Positions 45,049 to 54,815 of a DNA stretch of 64,000 bases are shown piece after piece. Every line of letters starts with the position of its first letter. Positions within the stretch are counted from its first letter, which is position 1. Source of the DNA: Candidatus Marithrix sp. (GTDB taxonomy: Bacteria > Pseudomonadota > Gammaproteobacteria > Beggiatoales > Beggiatoaceae); NCBI GenBank assembly GCA_016744775.1, contig JADGDS010000001.1, positions 853,508-917,507 on the forward strand, given 5' to 3'. The translations under genes and the position numbers were made by a program. Below the pieces are notes generated by a model, which was not told the origin of the DNA, did no database searches, and saw only the letters and a list, made by a program, of their open reading frames with translations.

Positions 45049-46854
45049 TCAACCATTCTTACTCTTCAAATGCACCAACAACAAAGAAATAGCCGCTGGA
45101 GTAATACCGGGAATTCTTGAGGCTTGCCCTATAGTATTTGGACGTTGCTTTTGTAATTTTTGGCTAACTTCATTGGAAAAGCCTTTTATCTTATTATAGT
45201 CAATATCTATTGGAATTTTGCTTTCTTCATAGCGGCGTAATCGAGCTATTTCAGTTTCTTGACGCTTAATATATCCGCCATATTTTTGTTGAATTTCAAT
45301 TTGTTGCCAAACAGCATCAGCAACATTTTCCGCCTTAATATCTAAACTTTCATATGAAACATCGGGGCGACGTAATAATTCTAAGGCATTAGTATTATTT
45401 AATTTAATTTGACTTAATCTTTGTTTTTCAGTTTCTATTGCAAGCCTTTTATTTTCAAAAGCCTGCCATTGTTCATCAGAAATTAAACCAAGTTTTCTTC
45501 CAATAGCAGTTAAACGTAAATCGGCATTATCTTCGCGTAATAAAAGTCGATATTCAGCTCTACTGGTAAACATTCTATAAGGCTCATTAGTACCAATAGT
45601 GATTAAATCATCAATTAAAACACCAATATAAGCCTCATCACGACGAGGTGCCCATGCAGACTTACCTTGTACTTTTAAGGCAGCGTTTAAGCCAGCTATT
45701 AATCCTTGAGCAGCGGCTTCTTCATAACCAGTAGTACCATTAATTTGCCCAGCAAAAAATAAACCCTTAATAAACTTAGTTTCTAAACTGTATTGTAAGT
45801 CGCGAGGATCAAAAAAGTCATACTCAATAGCATAACCCGGGCGAGTAATATGAGCTTTTTCACAGCCCTTCATCGAACGCACCAATTGTAATTGAATATC
45901 AAATGGTAAACTGGTAGAAATGCCATTTGGATAGACTTCAACAGTTTCTAAGCCTTCGGGTTCGATAAATATTTGATGTGAATTTTTATCAGCAAAGCGT
46001 ATTATTTTATCTTCTATTGAAGGACAATATCGTGGTCCAACACCTTCAATAACTCCGGTGTACATTGGAGAACGATCTAAGCCGCTGCGAATAATATCAT
46101 GTGTTTGTTCATTGGTATGAGTTATATAACAGGAAATTTGCGCAGGATGTTGACTGGCTTCGCCTTGAAAGGCAAATACAGGTACAGGTTCATCCCCCGG
46201 CTGTTCAGTCATCAGCGAATAGTCTAAACTACGAGCATCTAATCGCGGTGGCGTACCGGTTTTTAGACGATCTACATTAAAAGGTAATGCTCTTAAACGC
46301 TCAGACAAAGCATTAGCTGGAGGATCGCCAGCTCTGCCACCTTGAAAATTGGATAAACCAATGTGAATTATTCCACCTAAAAAGGTACCAGTAGTTAATA
46401 CTACGGTTTCAGCAAAAATGCGAATACCAGCTTGAGTGACAACGCCCTTAATAATATCATTTTCAACAATTAAATCATCAGCAGCTTGTTGAAATAAAGT
46501 TAAATTTTCTTGAGTTTCAAGAGCTTTTCTGACAAAAGCCTTATATAAAACTCTATCCATTTGCCCGCGAGTGGCACGAACTGCTGGACCTTTTCTCCCA
46601 TTAAGAATACGGAATTGAATACCAGCATGATCAGCGGCACGTGCCATTAATCCACCTAAAGCATCAACTTCCTTAACTAAATGCCCCTTACCAATACCAC
46701 CAATAGCTGGATTGCAAGACATTTGCCCTAATGTTTCAATATTGTGAGTTAGTAATAAGGTACGCGCACCTAAACGAGCAGATGCAAGAGCGGCTTCAGT
46801 TCCTGCATGTCCACCGCCGATAACAATAACATCAAAAGCTTCTGGGTAATTCAT
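45049..46854 (-). CDS. mnmG: tRNA uridine-5-carboxymethylaminomethyl modification enzyme MnmG
   Basis: With MnmE it modifies wobble U34 of several tRNAs. An FAD protein of 601 residues with dinucleotide motif [14 protein letters not shown] (12-25), [20 protein letters not shown], the Cys-containing [30 protein letters not shown], and the C-terminal helical domain ([20 protein letters not shown]). It is about 28 residues shorter than the E. coli protein, through a shorter linker before [12 protein letters not shown]. It overlaps the upstream moxR-like gene by one base. Confidence 0.96.
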   Translation of the reverse strand: MNYPEAFDVIVIGGGHAGTEAALASARLGARTLLLTHNIETLGQMSCNPAIGGIGKGHLVKEVDALGGLMARAADHAGIQFRILNGRKGPAVRATRGQMDRVLYKAFVRKALETQENLTLFQQAADDLIVENDIIKGVVTQAGIRIFAETVVLTTGTFLGGIIHIGLSNFQGGRAGDPPANALSERLRALPFNVDRLKTGTPPRLDARSLDYSLMTEQPGDEPVPVFAFQGEASQHPAQISCYITHTNEQTHDIIRSGLDRSPMYTGVIEGVGPRYCPSIEDKIIRFADKNSHQIFIEPEGLETVEVYPNGISTSLPFDIQLQLVRSMKGCEKAHITRPGYAIEYDFFDPRDLQYSLETKFIKGLFFAGQINGTTGYEEAAAQGLIAGLNAALKVQGKSAWAPRRDEAYIGVLIDDLITIGTNEPYRMFTSRAEYRLLLREDNADLRLTAIGRKLGLISDEQWQAFENKRLAIETEKQRLSQIKLNNTNALELLRRPDVSYESLDIKAENVADAVWQQIEIQQKYGGYIKRQETEIARLRRYEESKIPIDIDYNKIKGFSNEVSQKLQKQRPNTIGQASRIPGITPAAISLLLVHLKSKNG

Positions 46855-47819
46855 TAGGATACTGGCACTCTGAGTAATAATTCTTTAATAAATTGATCGG
46901 TAGTAATACCTTCAGCCTCAGCTTCAAATGATAATAAAATACGATGACGTAATACATCATATGCTAGTGTTTGAATGTCTTCAGGATTAACATAATCTCG
47001 ATCATGTAACCACGCATAGGCTTTAGCACAACGAGCTAGAGCTATACTAGCACGTGGGCTAGCTCCAAATTCTTGCCATCTAGCCAAATCTTCCCCATAA
47101 GCAGAAGGATCGCGTGTTGCCACAACTATTTGGATTAAATATTCTTCTAATTGTGGTGCTAAATGTACATTTAATACTTCTTGACGCGCTGCAAATAGAG
47201 TTTCTTGAGTTAATTTTTCTATATCGGCAGTGCTAGTACCTTCTTCTTGAGCTTCTTTAAATGTTAAAGCTAAAATTTTATGTTCAGCGGCGACATCTGG
47301 ATAATCTACCCTTACCATGATTAAAAATCTATCACGTTGCGCCTCTGGTAATGGATAAGTACCCTCTTGTTCAATTGGATTTTGAGTTGCCATTACTAAA
47401 AATAACTTCGGCAACAAATGAGTTTCCTTACCAATTGTAACTTGATGTTCAGCCATAGCTTCGAGTAAAGCAGATTGTACTTTAGCAGGAGCGCGATTAA
47501 TTTCATCAGCTAAAACAAGGTTATGAAAAATTGGTCCAGCTTGAAATTTAAAACTAGCGTCTTGCTCATGATAAATTTCGGTACCAGTTACATCAGCGGG
47601 TAATAAATCTGGTGTAAATTGAATTCGATGAAAACTACATTCTAAACCTTCTGATAGAATTCTAATTGCTCTAGTTTTAGCTAAACCGGGCGCACCTTCG
47701 ACTAATAAATGCCCATCTGCTAATAATGCTACTAATAATCTGGTGACTAGTGCTTCTTGACCAATTATATATTGGTTAATATGTTGTCTTAATTGGGAAA
47801 TTTCTTGTTTGATTGACAT
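46854..47819 (-). CDS. MoxR family AAA ATPase
   Basis: A cytoplasmic MoxR-type AAA+ ATPase, a chaperone-like activator of metal or cofactor insertion, often with von Willebrand A partners. Walker A is [10 protein letters not shown], Walker [23 protein letters not shown], sensor [22 protein letters not shown]. The start is the ATG at 47819 (MSIKQEIS, 321 residues); the longer frame to 47849 enters a palindromic repeat. The usual downstream DUF58 and vWA genes are absent: mnmG follows with a one-base overlap. Partners may be elsewhere. Confidence 0.9.
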   Translation of the reverse strand: MSIKQEISQLRQHINQYIIGQEALVTRLLVALLADGHLLVEGAPGLAKTRAIRILSEGLECSFHRIQFTPDLLPADVTGTEIYHEQDASFKFQAGPIFHNLVLADEINRAPAKVQSALLEAMAEHQVTIGKETHLLPKLFLVMATQNPIEQEGTYPLPEAQRDRFLIMVRVDYPDVAAEHKILALTFKEAQEEGTSTADIEKLTQETLFAARQEVLNVHLAPQLEEYLIQIVVATRDPSAYGEDLARWQEFGASPRASIALARCAKAYAWLHDRDYVNPEDIQTLAYDVLRHRILLSFEAEAEGITTDQFIKELLLRVPVS

Positions 47820-47838
47820 TGTTAATAATTGAATTTTC

Positions 47839-47960
47839 CTCGTTCCCACGCTCCAGCGTGGTAACGCATGTACAGACGCTCCAGCGTCAAGTGTTTTTTT
47901 ATTTGTACTCGGCGCTGGAGCGCCGATACATACGTTACCACGCTGGAGCGTGGGAACGAG
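47839..47960. repeat. Compound palindrome with CTCGTTCCCACGCT ends
   Basis: Outer arms CTCGTTCCCACGCT and complement (ending 47960) contain several inner hairpins built on GCTCCAGC/GCTGGAGC (47849-47859, 47875-47887, 47910-47924). The 32-base simple form lies at 15412-15443, so this 122-base version looks like a nested insertion of such palindromes. It occupies the space upstream of the moxR-like gene. Confidence 0.8.
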
Positions 47961-47968
47961 AAAAAAAA

Positions 47969-48000
47969 TTCCCCCCCTTTAGGGGGTTAGGGGGGCTTTA
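47969..48000. repeat. CCCCCCCTTTAGGGGGTTAGGGGGG element
   Basis: A member of the C/G-run family also seen at 5705 and 34939. It sits next to the compound palindrome and just past the stop of the YceI-like gene, where it could serve as terminator. Confidence 0.65.
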
Positions 48001-48002
48001 TG

Positions 48003-48593
48003 TTACATCTTAAAAGTAAATACAAAATTAATTGGCACCACTTTACTAATACGTGGTAATCCAGCTAAATTCCGTAATTTTTCAATACCATCTAACAATT
48101 TGAAATCAGCCGCTTTTAAAAATAATGCGGTTTGATTAACTATCATTAATTTATCTCCAGCTAAACGTGTAACCAATACATTAGCCGTAATATCTTTTTG
48201 TTCACCATGTAAGTCTAACTTAACCGTAACAGTTTCTAACATGGTTTTACCAACAGCCAGTTTATTGACTTTATCCATATCTACCTTGGTAGTAATATTA
48301 GCAGTAGCAAACTTAGCAATTTCAAATAAGAATTCTTGCATTCGAGAATTGCGAATTTCAATATTAGTCTCTACACTAGATAAATCTACTTTTAATGTTA
48401 CATTACCGCTTTTATCAATTTTACCTTCTAATTGTTTAAATTTCCCGATTTCAGCAACATCAGTTTTTTTGACTGAAATAAATGTCAAAGCGGATGTTTC
48501 ATTATCAAGTTGATAATCAGCTTGCTTATTGCTTGATAGGCAACCGCTAACAAGCGCGATGGAAAATAATAACAGGCTTAGTTTTTTAATCAT
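48003..48593 (-). CDS. YceI family lipoprotein
   Basis: A 196-residue lipoprotein: signal MIKKLSLLLFSIALVSGC with lipobox cysteine at 18. The mature domain is a YceI-like lipocalin fold (NETSALTFISVKKTDVAEIG, FKQLEGKIDKSGNVTLKVDL, RNSRMQEFLFEIAKFATANI). YceI proteins bind isoprenoid or other hydrophobic molecules. It starts 15 bases after the stop of the chaperedoxin gene and may be co-transcribed with it. Confidence 0.85.
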   Translation of the reverse strand: MIKKLSLLLFSIALVSGCLSSNKQADYQLDNETSALTFISVKKTDVAEIGKFKQLEGKIDKSGNVTLKVDLSSVETNIEIRNSRMQEFLFEIAKFATANITTKVDMDKVNKLAVGKTMLETVTVKLDLHGEQKDITANVLVTRLAGDKLMIVNQTALFLKAADFKLLDGIEKLRNLAGLPRISKVVPINFVFTFKM

Positions 48594-48608
48594 ATTGGTA
48601 TTCCTATA

Positions 48609-49373
48609 TTAGTATAATAAAGATGACATTTTACCACGATAACGATTTACAAGCGTACCTTCATTATCCAATAAATTAAATACCCCTAATATGCTTTTAC
48701 GCCCAAGATCATCTTTGAATTTTCTATCTAAACGCATTATAGTTAATAAATGTTCTAGTGCAGATTCATATTGTTCTGCTACTATGAAATGGGTGCTAAT
48801 ATAATAATGCGCCAGTAGATTATTAGGATTGTTTTTTAAAGCTTGTTCTAAGCTTTCTAATGAAGGTGCTTTATCAGCAACACTTGCAAATTTATTTTTT
48901 ACCATTAACTTACTAACCTCAAGTGTGGCTATTACATTTAATGGTAATGTGTCTAATAATTGTTTAGCCACTGCAAATTGTTTAGTTTCTATCAGAATTT
49001 TAGCTTCATCAATTATAAGCTCATGAGCTGGGCGTTCACCATCACTATCTAGCATTTCACGTAATTGTGCTTCTGATTGTACCCCTATAGCTTCATTAAC
49101 AATTTCACCGTCTCGAAATAGTTTTAAAGTGGGCAAACTACGAATAGCATATTGGCTAGTTAATTGCTTTTGTTCATCACTATTCACTTTAGCTAAGATA
49201 AATTGCCCTTGATACTCTTCTGCTAATTTCGTCAAAATCGGCATTAGGCTTTTACATGGGGCACACCAATCTGCCCAAAAATCAACTAATACAGGAACTT
49301 GATTAGATTTTTCTAGTACTTCTGTTGTAAAATTATCTACTGTTGCTATAACAATGTATGGAGAATCACTCAT
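48609..49373 (-). CDS. Thioredoxin-TPR chaperedoxin (YbbN/CnoX family)
   Basis: A 254-residue cytoplasmic protein: thioredoxin domain (residues 12-110) with active site WADWCAPCKSL, followed by helical TPR-like repeats (LIDEAKILIETKQFAVAKQL, LLAHYYISTHFIVAEQY). This is the YbbN/CnoX architecture, a holdase that also protects clients from overoxidation. Unlike the E. coli protein, which has lost the first active-site cysteine, both cysteines (CAPC) are kept, so it may have redox activity. It is divergent from the phoH-like gene. Confidence 0.9.
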   Translation of the reverse strand: MSDSPYIVIATVDNFTTEVLEKSNQVPVLVDFWADWCAPCKSLMPILTKLAEEYQGQFILAKVNSDEQKQLTSQYAIRSLPTLKLFRDGEIVNEAIGVQSEAQLREMLDSDGERPAHELIIDEAKILIETKQFAVAKQLLDTLPLNVIATLEVSKLMVKNKFASVADKAPSLESLEQALKNNPNNLLAHYYISTHFIVAEQYESALEHLLTIMRLDRKFKDDLGRKSILGVFNLLDNEGTLVNRYRGKMSSLLY

Positions 49374-49418
49374 AATGATGTATTATTACCTTTTTTATAA
49401 TAAACTATTATATCAAGT

Positions 49419-50366
49419 ATGACAGATAATCGCATAATTTTAGAACCACCGGATAATAAACGACTAGCTAATCTATGTGGTCAATTTGATAATCATTTGC
49501 GACAACTTGAACAAAGCTTTGATGTAAAAATTAATCATCGCGGACATGAATTTAATATAAGCGGAAGCAGCGATGATACAGTACAAACTGTAATACAAAT
49601 ACTTTCTAAATTATATAATGCTACAGAGGAAGAACAAATAAATCCAAATCGTGTGCATTTATTTTCTCAGGAGACTAATATTTCTCAAACTGATAACACT
49701 GAAGGTGCGGAGGTTATAATTCGCACCCCACGTTGCGTGATTAAGGGGCGTGGTTCTAATCAACGTCAATATTTAAATAAAATTGTTAGACATGATATAA
49801 ATTTTGGCATTGGAGCTGCTGGTACCGGCAAAACTTATTTGGCTGTTGCTAGTGCGGTTGAAGCATTAGAAAATGAACAAGTACGCCGCCTAATTTTAGT
49901 ACGCCCCGCCGTTGAAGCCGGTGAACGTCTTGGATTTTTACCCGGCGATTTAGCTCAAAAAGTTGACCCATATTTGCGTCCATTGTATGATGCTTTATAT
50001 GAAATGTTAGGCTTTGAAAAAGTAGGTAAATTATTAGAACGCAATATGATTGAAATTGCACCTTTAGCCTATATGCGTGGGCGTACTTTAAATGATGCCT
50101 TTGTGATTTTAGATGAAGCTCAAAATACTACTGTAGAACAAATGAAAATGTTTTTAACTCGTATTGGTTTTGGCTCTACGGCGGTAGTTACTGGCGATAT
50201 AACTCAAATTGATTTACCACGTGAAAATCAATCTGGTTTAAATCATGTTATTAAAATTCTTCCAGATGTTAAGGGGGTAAGTTTTACTTTCTTTGATTCT
50301 AAAGATGTGGTACGACACCCTATTGTTGGACGTATTATTGATGCTTATAAAAAAGCCGAGAAATGA
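49419..50366 (+). CDS. ybeZ: PhoH-like ATPase YbeZ
   Basis: A 315-residue PhoH-type ATPase (helicase-like) with an N-terminal KH-like region (residues 15-90). Walker A is GAAGTGKTYLAVASA (134-148), Walker B AFVILDEAQNTT. It is a partner of the endoribonuclease YbeY in ribosome maturation and quality control. The four-gene order ybeZ-ybeY-ybeX-lnt is standard in gammaproteobacteria, and here each gene overlaps the next by four bases, indicating one translationally coupled operon. Confidence 0.94.
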   Translation: MTDNRIILEPPDNKRLANLCGQFDNHLRQLEQSFDVKINHRGHEFNISGSSDDTVQTVIQILSKLYNATEEEQINPNRVHLFSQETNISQTDNTEGAEVIIRTPRCVIKGRGSNQRQYLNKIVRHDINFGIGAAGTGKTYLAVASAVEALENEQVRRLILVRPAVEAGERLGFLPGDLAQKVDPYLRPLYDALYEMLGFEKVGKLLERNMIEIAPLAYMRGRTLNDAFVILDEAQNTTVEQMKMFLTRIGFGSTAVVTGDITQIDLPRENQSGLNHVIKILPDVKGVSFTFFDSKDVVRHPIVGRIIDAYKKAEK

Positions 50367-50824
50367 TAAAAGCAGATATTGATATACAATATGCTAGCAA
50401 GGCGGCAGATTTACCTAATAAAGATATGATTAATCGTTGGGTGAATGCCGCTTTACAGTCTATTGATGAACCTGAACCTGAACCTGAATTAACAATTCGT
50501 ATTGTCGATGAAGCTGAAGCGCAACAATTAAATGAACAATGGCGACAGCGTAGCTATCCAACCAATGTTTTATCCTTTCCTTTTGAATCTCCACCGGGTA
50601 TAAATATTCCATTATTAGGGGATATTATAATTTGTGCCGCAGTCGTTAAACGTGAAGCCGCTGAACAACAAAAATCTGTTGAATCCCATTGGGCACATAT
50701 GATTATTCATGGATGTTTGCATTTGCTGGGTTATGATCATATTGATGATTCAGAAGCAAATATCATGGAAAATTTAGAAATTGATATTTTACATTCCCTA
50801 GGTTATTCTAATCCTTATTTATGA
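50363..50824 (+). CDS. ybeY: Endoribonuclease YbeY (rRNA maturation)
   Basis: A single-strand-specific metal endoribonuclease needed for 16S rRNA 3' processing. At 153 residues it has the metal site HMIIHGCLHLLGYDH (H-x3-H-x5-H), preceded by PTNVLSFPFE and LLGDIIICA. It overlaps ybeZ and ybeX by four bases each. Confidence 0.95.
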   Translation: MIKADIDIQYASKAADLPNKDMINRWVNAALQSIDEPEPEPELTIRIVDEAEAQQLNEQWRQRSYPTNVLSFPFESPPGINIPLLGDIIICAAVVKREAAEQQKSVESHWAHMIIHGCLHLLGYDHIDDSEANIMENLEIDILHSLGYSNPYL

Positions 50825-51639
50825 GTTCTAGATCTTGGTTTGAACGTCTCAAACAATCATTATTTGCTTCTTATAAACTACGTGATAAAAAGCAATTAAT
50901 AAATTTATTGCGTGATGCTGAACAAGGTAATTTACTAAATGTTGATGCCTTGGGAATGATTGAAGGTGTATTAAAAGTGACAGAGACACATGTACGTGAT
51001 GTCATGATTCCCAGAAAGCAGGTTACAGTTTTAAATTTAAATGATCCACCGGAAAAATTAGTCGAAACAATTGTTAAATCTGGATATTCACGGTTTCCGG
51101 TAATTGGCGAAAATCTTGATGATATACAAGGTATATTTTTAGCCAAAGATTTATTGGATTATTATGCAAAAGGCGGTAAATCTCAGTTTAATATGCGAGA
51201 TGTTATGCGCTCTGCGGTATTTATTCCTGAAAGTAAACGTTTAAATGTATTGTTACGCGAATTTCGTACTAGTCGTAATCATATTGCAATTGTAGTGAAT
51301 GAATATGGTGGAGTTGCTGGCTTAGTAACTATTGAAGATGTCATTGAAGAAATTGTCGGGGAAATTGATGATGAATATGATATTGATGATCAAGTGTTCA
51401 TTAAAAAAGATGATAACGGCGAATATATTGTGCAAGCTCTTACGCCAATCGAAGAATTTAATGAATATTTTAGATCTTCATTAAATGAAAATGAATTTGA
51501 TACTGTTAGTGGTTTACTGTTACAAGCATTTGGATATTTACCTAAAAAGGGTGAGCAAATAGAATTTAAGAATTTTCATTTTGAAGTGACAGAAACTAAT
51601 CGCCGTCATATCATTACATTAAAAGTTAAACCATTATGA
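50821..51639 (+). CDS. CBS domain-containing protein (CorC/YbeX)
   Basis: A 272-residue cytoplasmic protein with a pair of CBS domains (about 60-185: VRDVMIPRKQVTVLNL, LLREFRTSRNHIAIVVNEYG) and a C-terminal CorC_HlyC domain (220-272: FDTVSGLLLQAFGYLPKKGE). In E. coli the counterpart affects Mg/Co handling and ribosome metabolism. Position in the ybeZYX-lnt operon supports the assignment. No membrane segment, so not the CorC/CorB kind with DUF21. Confidence 0.93.
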   Translation: MSSRSWFERLKQSLFASYKLRDKKQLINLLRDAEQGNLLNVDALGMIEGVLKVTETHVRDVMIPRKQVTVLNLNDPPEKLVETIVKSGYSRFPVIGENLDDIQGIFLAKDLLDYYAKGGKSQFNMRDVMRSAVFIPESKRLNVLLREFRTSRNHIAIVVNEYGGVAGLVTIEDVIEEIVGEIDDEYDIDDQVFIKKDDNGEYIVQALTPIEEFNEYFRSSLNENEFDTVSGLLLQAFGYLPKKGEQIEFKNFHFEVTETNRRHIITLKVKPL

Positions 51640-53054
51640 AACTAGTAATTGCACTATTAACAGGTTCTTGCTTACCTTTGGCATTTGCTCCTTTTTCCTT
51701 GTATCCTATAGCTGTATTAGCACCTGCGATATTATTTTATCTATGGCAATCAGCATCACCAAGAGATGCCTTTAAATATGGTTTATTATTTGGCATAGGC
51801 TTATTTGGGTTTGGTATTTCATGGATACATTCTACTATTTACCAATTTGGCGGTTTGCCCTTTATAGGGGCAATTGTTTTGACCATTCTGTTAGTGCTAT
51901 TTATGGCATTGTATATAGCAGCATTAGGCTGGTTGGTAACGCGCTATAAGATGCATATATTTATATTACCAGCGGCTTGGACATTAATGGAATTATTAAG
52001 AGGATGGTTATTAACAGGTTTTCCTTGGTTAAGTATTGGTTATAGTCAAATAGATTCTCCGCTAAGTGGATTTGCTCCTTTATTAGGAGTTTATGGTGTA
52101 ACTTTGTTTACAGTATTATCTGCTGCAATATTGGTATATTGTATTAAGTTTAAAAAGGTTTTAGTAAGTATTTTTATAGTTTTTATTTGGGGTAGCGGCT
52201 GGTTATTATCAAATATATCATGGACACAAGCAGAAGATAAAACCTTAAAAATAGCACTAGTACAAGCTAATATACCGCAAGACTTTAAATGGGAATCAAA
52301 TAATCAAATTCCTACTATAAATCGTTATTTACGGTTAAGTAAATCGCATTATGATGCAGATATAATAATTTGGCCAGAAACAGCTATACCTCTGTTTTAT
52401 CATCAAGTTCAGAACTTAATAAAATCTTTAGCCAGTAAGGATACTAATTTTTTAATTGGTATTCCGGTGATGGAACCAGATGGTCGTTATTATAATAGTC
52501 TTGCTAATATTGGTAAAAATGAATTTTATTCTAAACATCATTTAGTACCTTTTGGTGAATATATTCCTTTTATGTCAATGTTTGGTGATTTATTAAAATT
52601 CTTAGATGTACCAATGTCTGAATTTACTGCTGGCTCTAAGAAACAGGCGACTTTAAATGTTGAAGGCATTCCGATTGGAGCATCAATTTGCTATGAAGAT
52701 GCCTTTGGTGATTTAGTTCGTCAAAGTTTACCCGAAGCTAAATTATTAGTGAATATAAGTAATGATACGTGGTTTGGAGAATCCATTGCGCCAGAACAGC
52801 ATTTAGAAATAACTCGTATGCGAGCCTTAGAAACTGGACGCTATTTATTACGCGCAACTAATACTGGAATTTCAGCGGTTATAAATGAAAAAGGTAAAAT
52901 TACAGCTAGATCACCGCAATTTGAAACCATGACTTTACGCGCAACTGCTCAAACATTTACCGGCACAACAGCCTATGTTATTGTTGGTAATTGGTTGATT
53001 ATTGGTTTGTTGTTTTTGATTGTTTTGTTTGGTTATAGGTTAGGGCAACCATAA
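51636..53054 (+). CDS. lnt: Apolipoprotein N-acyltransferase
   Basis: Adds the third acyl chain to lipoproteins at the inner membrane. A 472-residue protein with about six N-terminal membrane helices (residues 1-190) and a periplasmic nitrilase-like domain. The catalytic triad positions are seen: glutamate in IIWPETAIPLFY, lysine in FYSKHHLVPFGEYIPF and cysteine in GASICYEDAFGD. A final membrane helix (VIVGNWLIIGLLFLIVLFGY) ends the protein. It is the last gene of the ybeZYX-lnt operon. Several lipoproteins in the window are its likely substrates. Confidence 0.95.
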   Translation: MKLVIALLTGSCLPLAFAPFSLYPIAVLAPAILFYLWQSASPRDAFKYGLLFGIGLFGFGISWIHSTIYQFGGLPFIGAIVLTILLVLFMALYIAALGWLVTRYKMHIFILPAAWTLMELLRGWLLTGFPWLSIGYSQIDSPLSGFAPLLGVYGVTLFTVLSAAILVYCIKFKKVLVSIFIVFIWGSGWLLSNISWTQAEDKTLKIALVQANIPQDFKWESNNQIPTINRYLRLSKSHYDADIIIWPETAIPLFYHQVQNLIKSLASKDTNFLIGIPVMEPDGRYYNSLANIGKNEFYSKHHLVPFGEYIPFMSMFGDLLKFLDVPMSEFTAGSKKQATLNVEGIPIGASICYEDAFGDLVRQSLPEAKLLVNISNDTWFGESIAPEQHLEITRMRALETGRYLLRATNTGISAVINEKGKITARSPQFETMTLRATAQTFTGTTAYVIVGNWLIIGLLFLIVLFGYRLGQP

Positions 53055-53073
53055 AGGATTGCCCCTACATAAA

Positions 53074-53898
53074 TTAAAATCCAGCCATATTTGCCATAAC
53101 AATTTCTATTTGTGCAGATAACTGTTCTGCTTGATAAATATTATTTGGATCAGCCTGTAAAACTAGTAACAATGGTTTAATGCTTGACAAAGCTTGCATT
53201 ATTGTCTTTTTCATATCATCATTCGATGAATATTCACTAGACTCAAATTTTTGTAACAGTTTTACTTGTTGTTTCCAAAAATCATTAGCTACTGATTGTG
53301 TAGCTACAATTTTGAGTAATATAAACCACCGCCCTAAAGCGTATTCAGTTGCCCATTGACTATCACGCCAAGCCGAAGAAATAATTTCATTATTTAACTC
53401 AGCTTGCCCTGATTCTATGCCAGCCTGAAAAGCTTGCGAAGCAGAAGAATTAGCTTCAAAATTAAAACCTAATTGAAATTCATAATCATTATTAGCATTT
53501 AACTTGACTAATTGATAATTTTGATCAATACTGTTATTAACATTTGAAGGTAATAAAGTTATTACAGTAACAATTACTAATATTGTTGCTGCCACAGAAG
53601 TAACTAGCGGTTGCCACATTGGTATTTGAAAATTCCACCATTTATTGTCAGTAGATGGTGATTTTTGTGCAATATATGATGCAGTTTCTAACCAATTATT
53701 ATAACAGTTGGAACAACGATTTAAATGCGCAAATATTTTTTCTCGTTGTTTTTTTGTAACATTGTGGCTAATAAAGCTAATAATTTGTTCATCAGGCACA
53801 CATTCTGTTGTTGTCGATGATTGGGATTGATGAGTGGCTATGCCAAGCAAGGCAAGCCCACGTTCTGACTTCATTAAATTTTCAATTTCATTATCCAT
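53074..53898 (-). CDS. Membrane-anchored zinc-finger anti-sigma factor-like protein
   Basis: A 274-residue protein. The N-terminal part (30-75) has H-x3-C-x2-C as FAHLNRCSNCYNNW, the ZAS-like zinc motif of anti-sigma factors. A membrane helix follows (PLVTSVAATILVIVTVITLL, about 92-112), then a periplasmic helical domain of about 160 residues (GRWFILLKIVATQSVANDFW, QADPNNIYQAEQLSAQIEI). It follows the sigma-factor gene by 11 bases, so it likely controls it. The periplasmic part would be the signal sensor. Exact trigger unknown. Confidence 0.75.
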   Translation of the reverse strand: MDNEIENLMKSERGLALLGIATHQSQSSTTTECVPDEQIISFISHNVTKKQREKIFAHLNRCSNCYNNWLETASYIAQKSPSTDNKWWNFQIPMWQPLVTSVAATILVIVTVITLLPSNVNNSIDQNYQLVKLNANNDYEFQLGFNFEANSSASQAFQAGIESGQAELNNEIISSAWRDSQWATEYALGRWFILLKIVATQSVANDFWKQQVKLLQKFESSEYSSNDDMKKTIMQALSSIKPLLLVLQADPNNIYQAEQLSAQIEIVMANMAGF

Positions 53899-53909
53899 CT
53901 CTCTATTCC

Positions 53910-54788
53910 TTATTGCTTATCATAGAATAAACCAGCTTCCTTAAAAGCAATGTTTAAACGACTTAAGCTTTTTTTGATGCGTTTATCAACTTGACTAGCA
54001 GTTAAATTGATGATAGCAGCAATTTGTTTCGTCGTTAAACCACTATGATAACGTAGCCGTAAAAGCATACATTCCTCTTCATTAAGACGGACATATTTGC
54101 TTAAAACGCCGATTAATTTATTCAATGGCTCGTCAGCTTGATTAATATTACCATCAATTAATTGACTTAGTGTTTGTAATATATTTTGTTCATCTAAGGA
54201 TTCCATTTCATTTTCTACACTATCTTGATGAGCCGCAAATTTATCTACATTATCTGTGAGAGATGTTTCATGATATTCTAATTTAATAGGACAATTAGCT
54301 ATGACTGCATTTACTATTTCCTCAATTTTCCATCGTTCGCGTTTAGGTTCTATTGTTAATAAAATTTCAATTACTTCATGTTTAGAATATTTCTTTTTAA
54401 CCAGTAACTGATAAGCCGTTTGATAAAAACAATCAGTTTGATCACGTAACCATTTATTAGGGCGTTGCTTACCAAATTTTTTATTCCAAAAATCAGAGAA
54501 TAAATTTACCGTAATTTTGGTAATAAATCCCTTCATATTTTTGCCTTTAAAAGCACGTATTTTTTTCCAATTATCAGATTCTAAAGCATCTAATACATAA
54601 TTAGAAGCTTCTAATTCCAGATTGGTATTATCAGGAAAGCGTTTAGCTGCCATGCTTTGAATATGCTTCCAGTGATCAAAGACGGTTTGCTTTAGTTGTT
54701 CATTCTCAGCTTTATTAGATGATGAGGAAGATGAAGATGGATTTATATTAAGTAATATAAATTTAAAAATCCAGCGTATTAAATACAT
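53910..54788 (-). CDS. RNA polymerase sigma-70 family (ECF-like) factor
   Basis: A 292-residue sigma factor when started at the ATG at 54788 (MYLIRWIFKF), which follows GAGGTGG; the frame upstream has a GTG that would use up that ribosome site. Region 4 is clear at the C terminus: LNEEECMLLRLRYHSGLTTK, then QIAAIINLTASQVDKRIKKS, a helix-turn-helix for the -35 element. Region 2 is weaker (NYVLDALESDNWKKIRAFKG, FITKITVNLFSDFW). A hydrophobic N-terminal segment and a serine run (SSSSSSS) are unusual for a sigma factor and may tether it. It lies between the TPR and anti-sigma genes. Confidence 0.8.
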   Translation of the reverse strand: MYLIRWIFKFILLNINPSSSSSSSNKAENEQLKQTVFDHWKHIQSMAAKRFPDNTNLELEASNYVLDALESDNWKKIRAFKGKNMKGFITKITVNLFSDFWNKKFGKQRPNKWLRDQTDCFYQTAYQLLVKKKYSKHEVIEILLTIEPKRERWKIEEIVNAVIANCPIKLEYHETSLTDNVDKFAAHQDSVENEMESLDEQNILQTLSQLIDGNINQADEPLNKLIGVLSKYVRLNEEECMLLRLRYHSGLTTKQIAAIINLTASQVDKRIKKSLSRLNIAFKEAGLFYDKQ

Positions 54789-54815
54789 AAGCCACCTCAC
54801 AAATATAAAAAAAAA

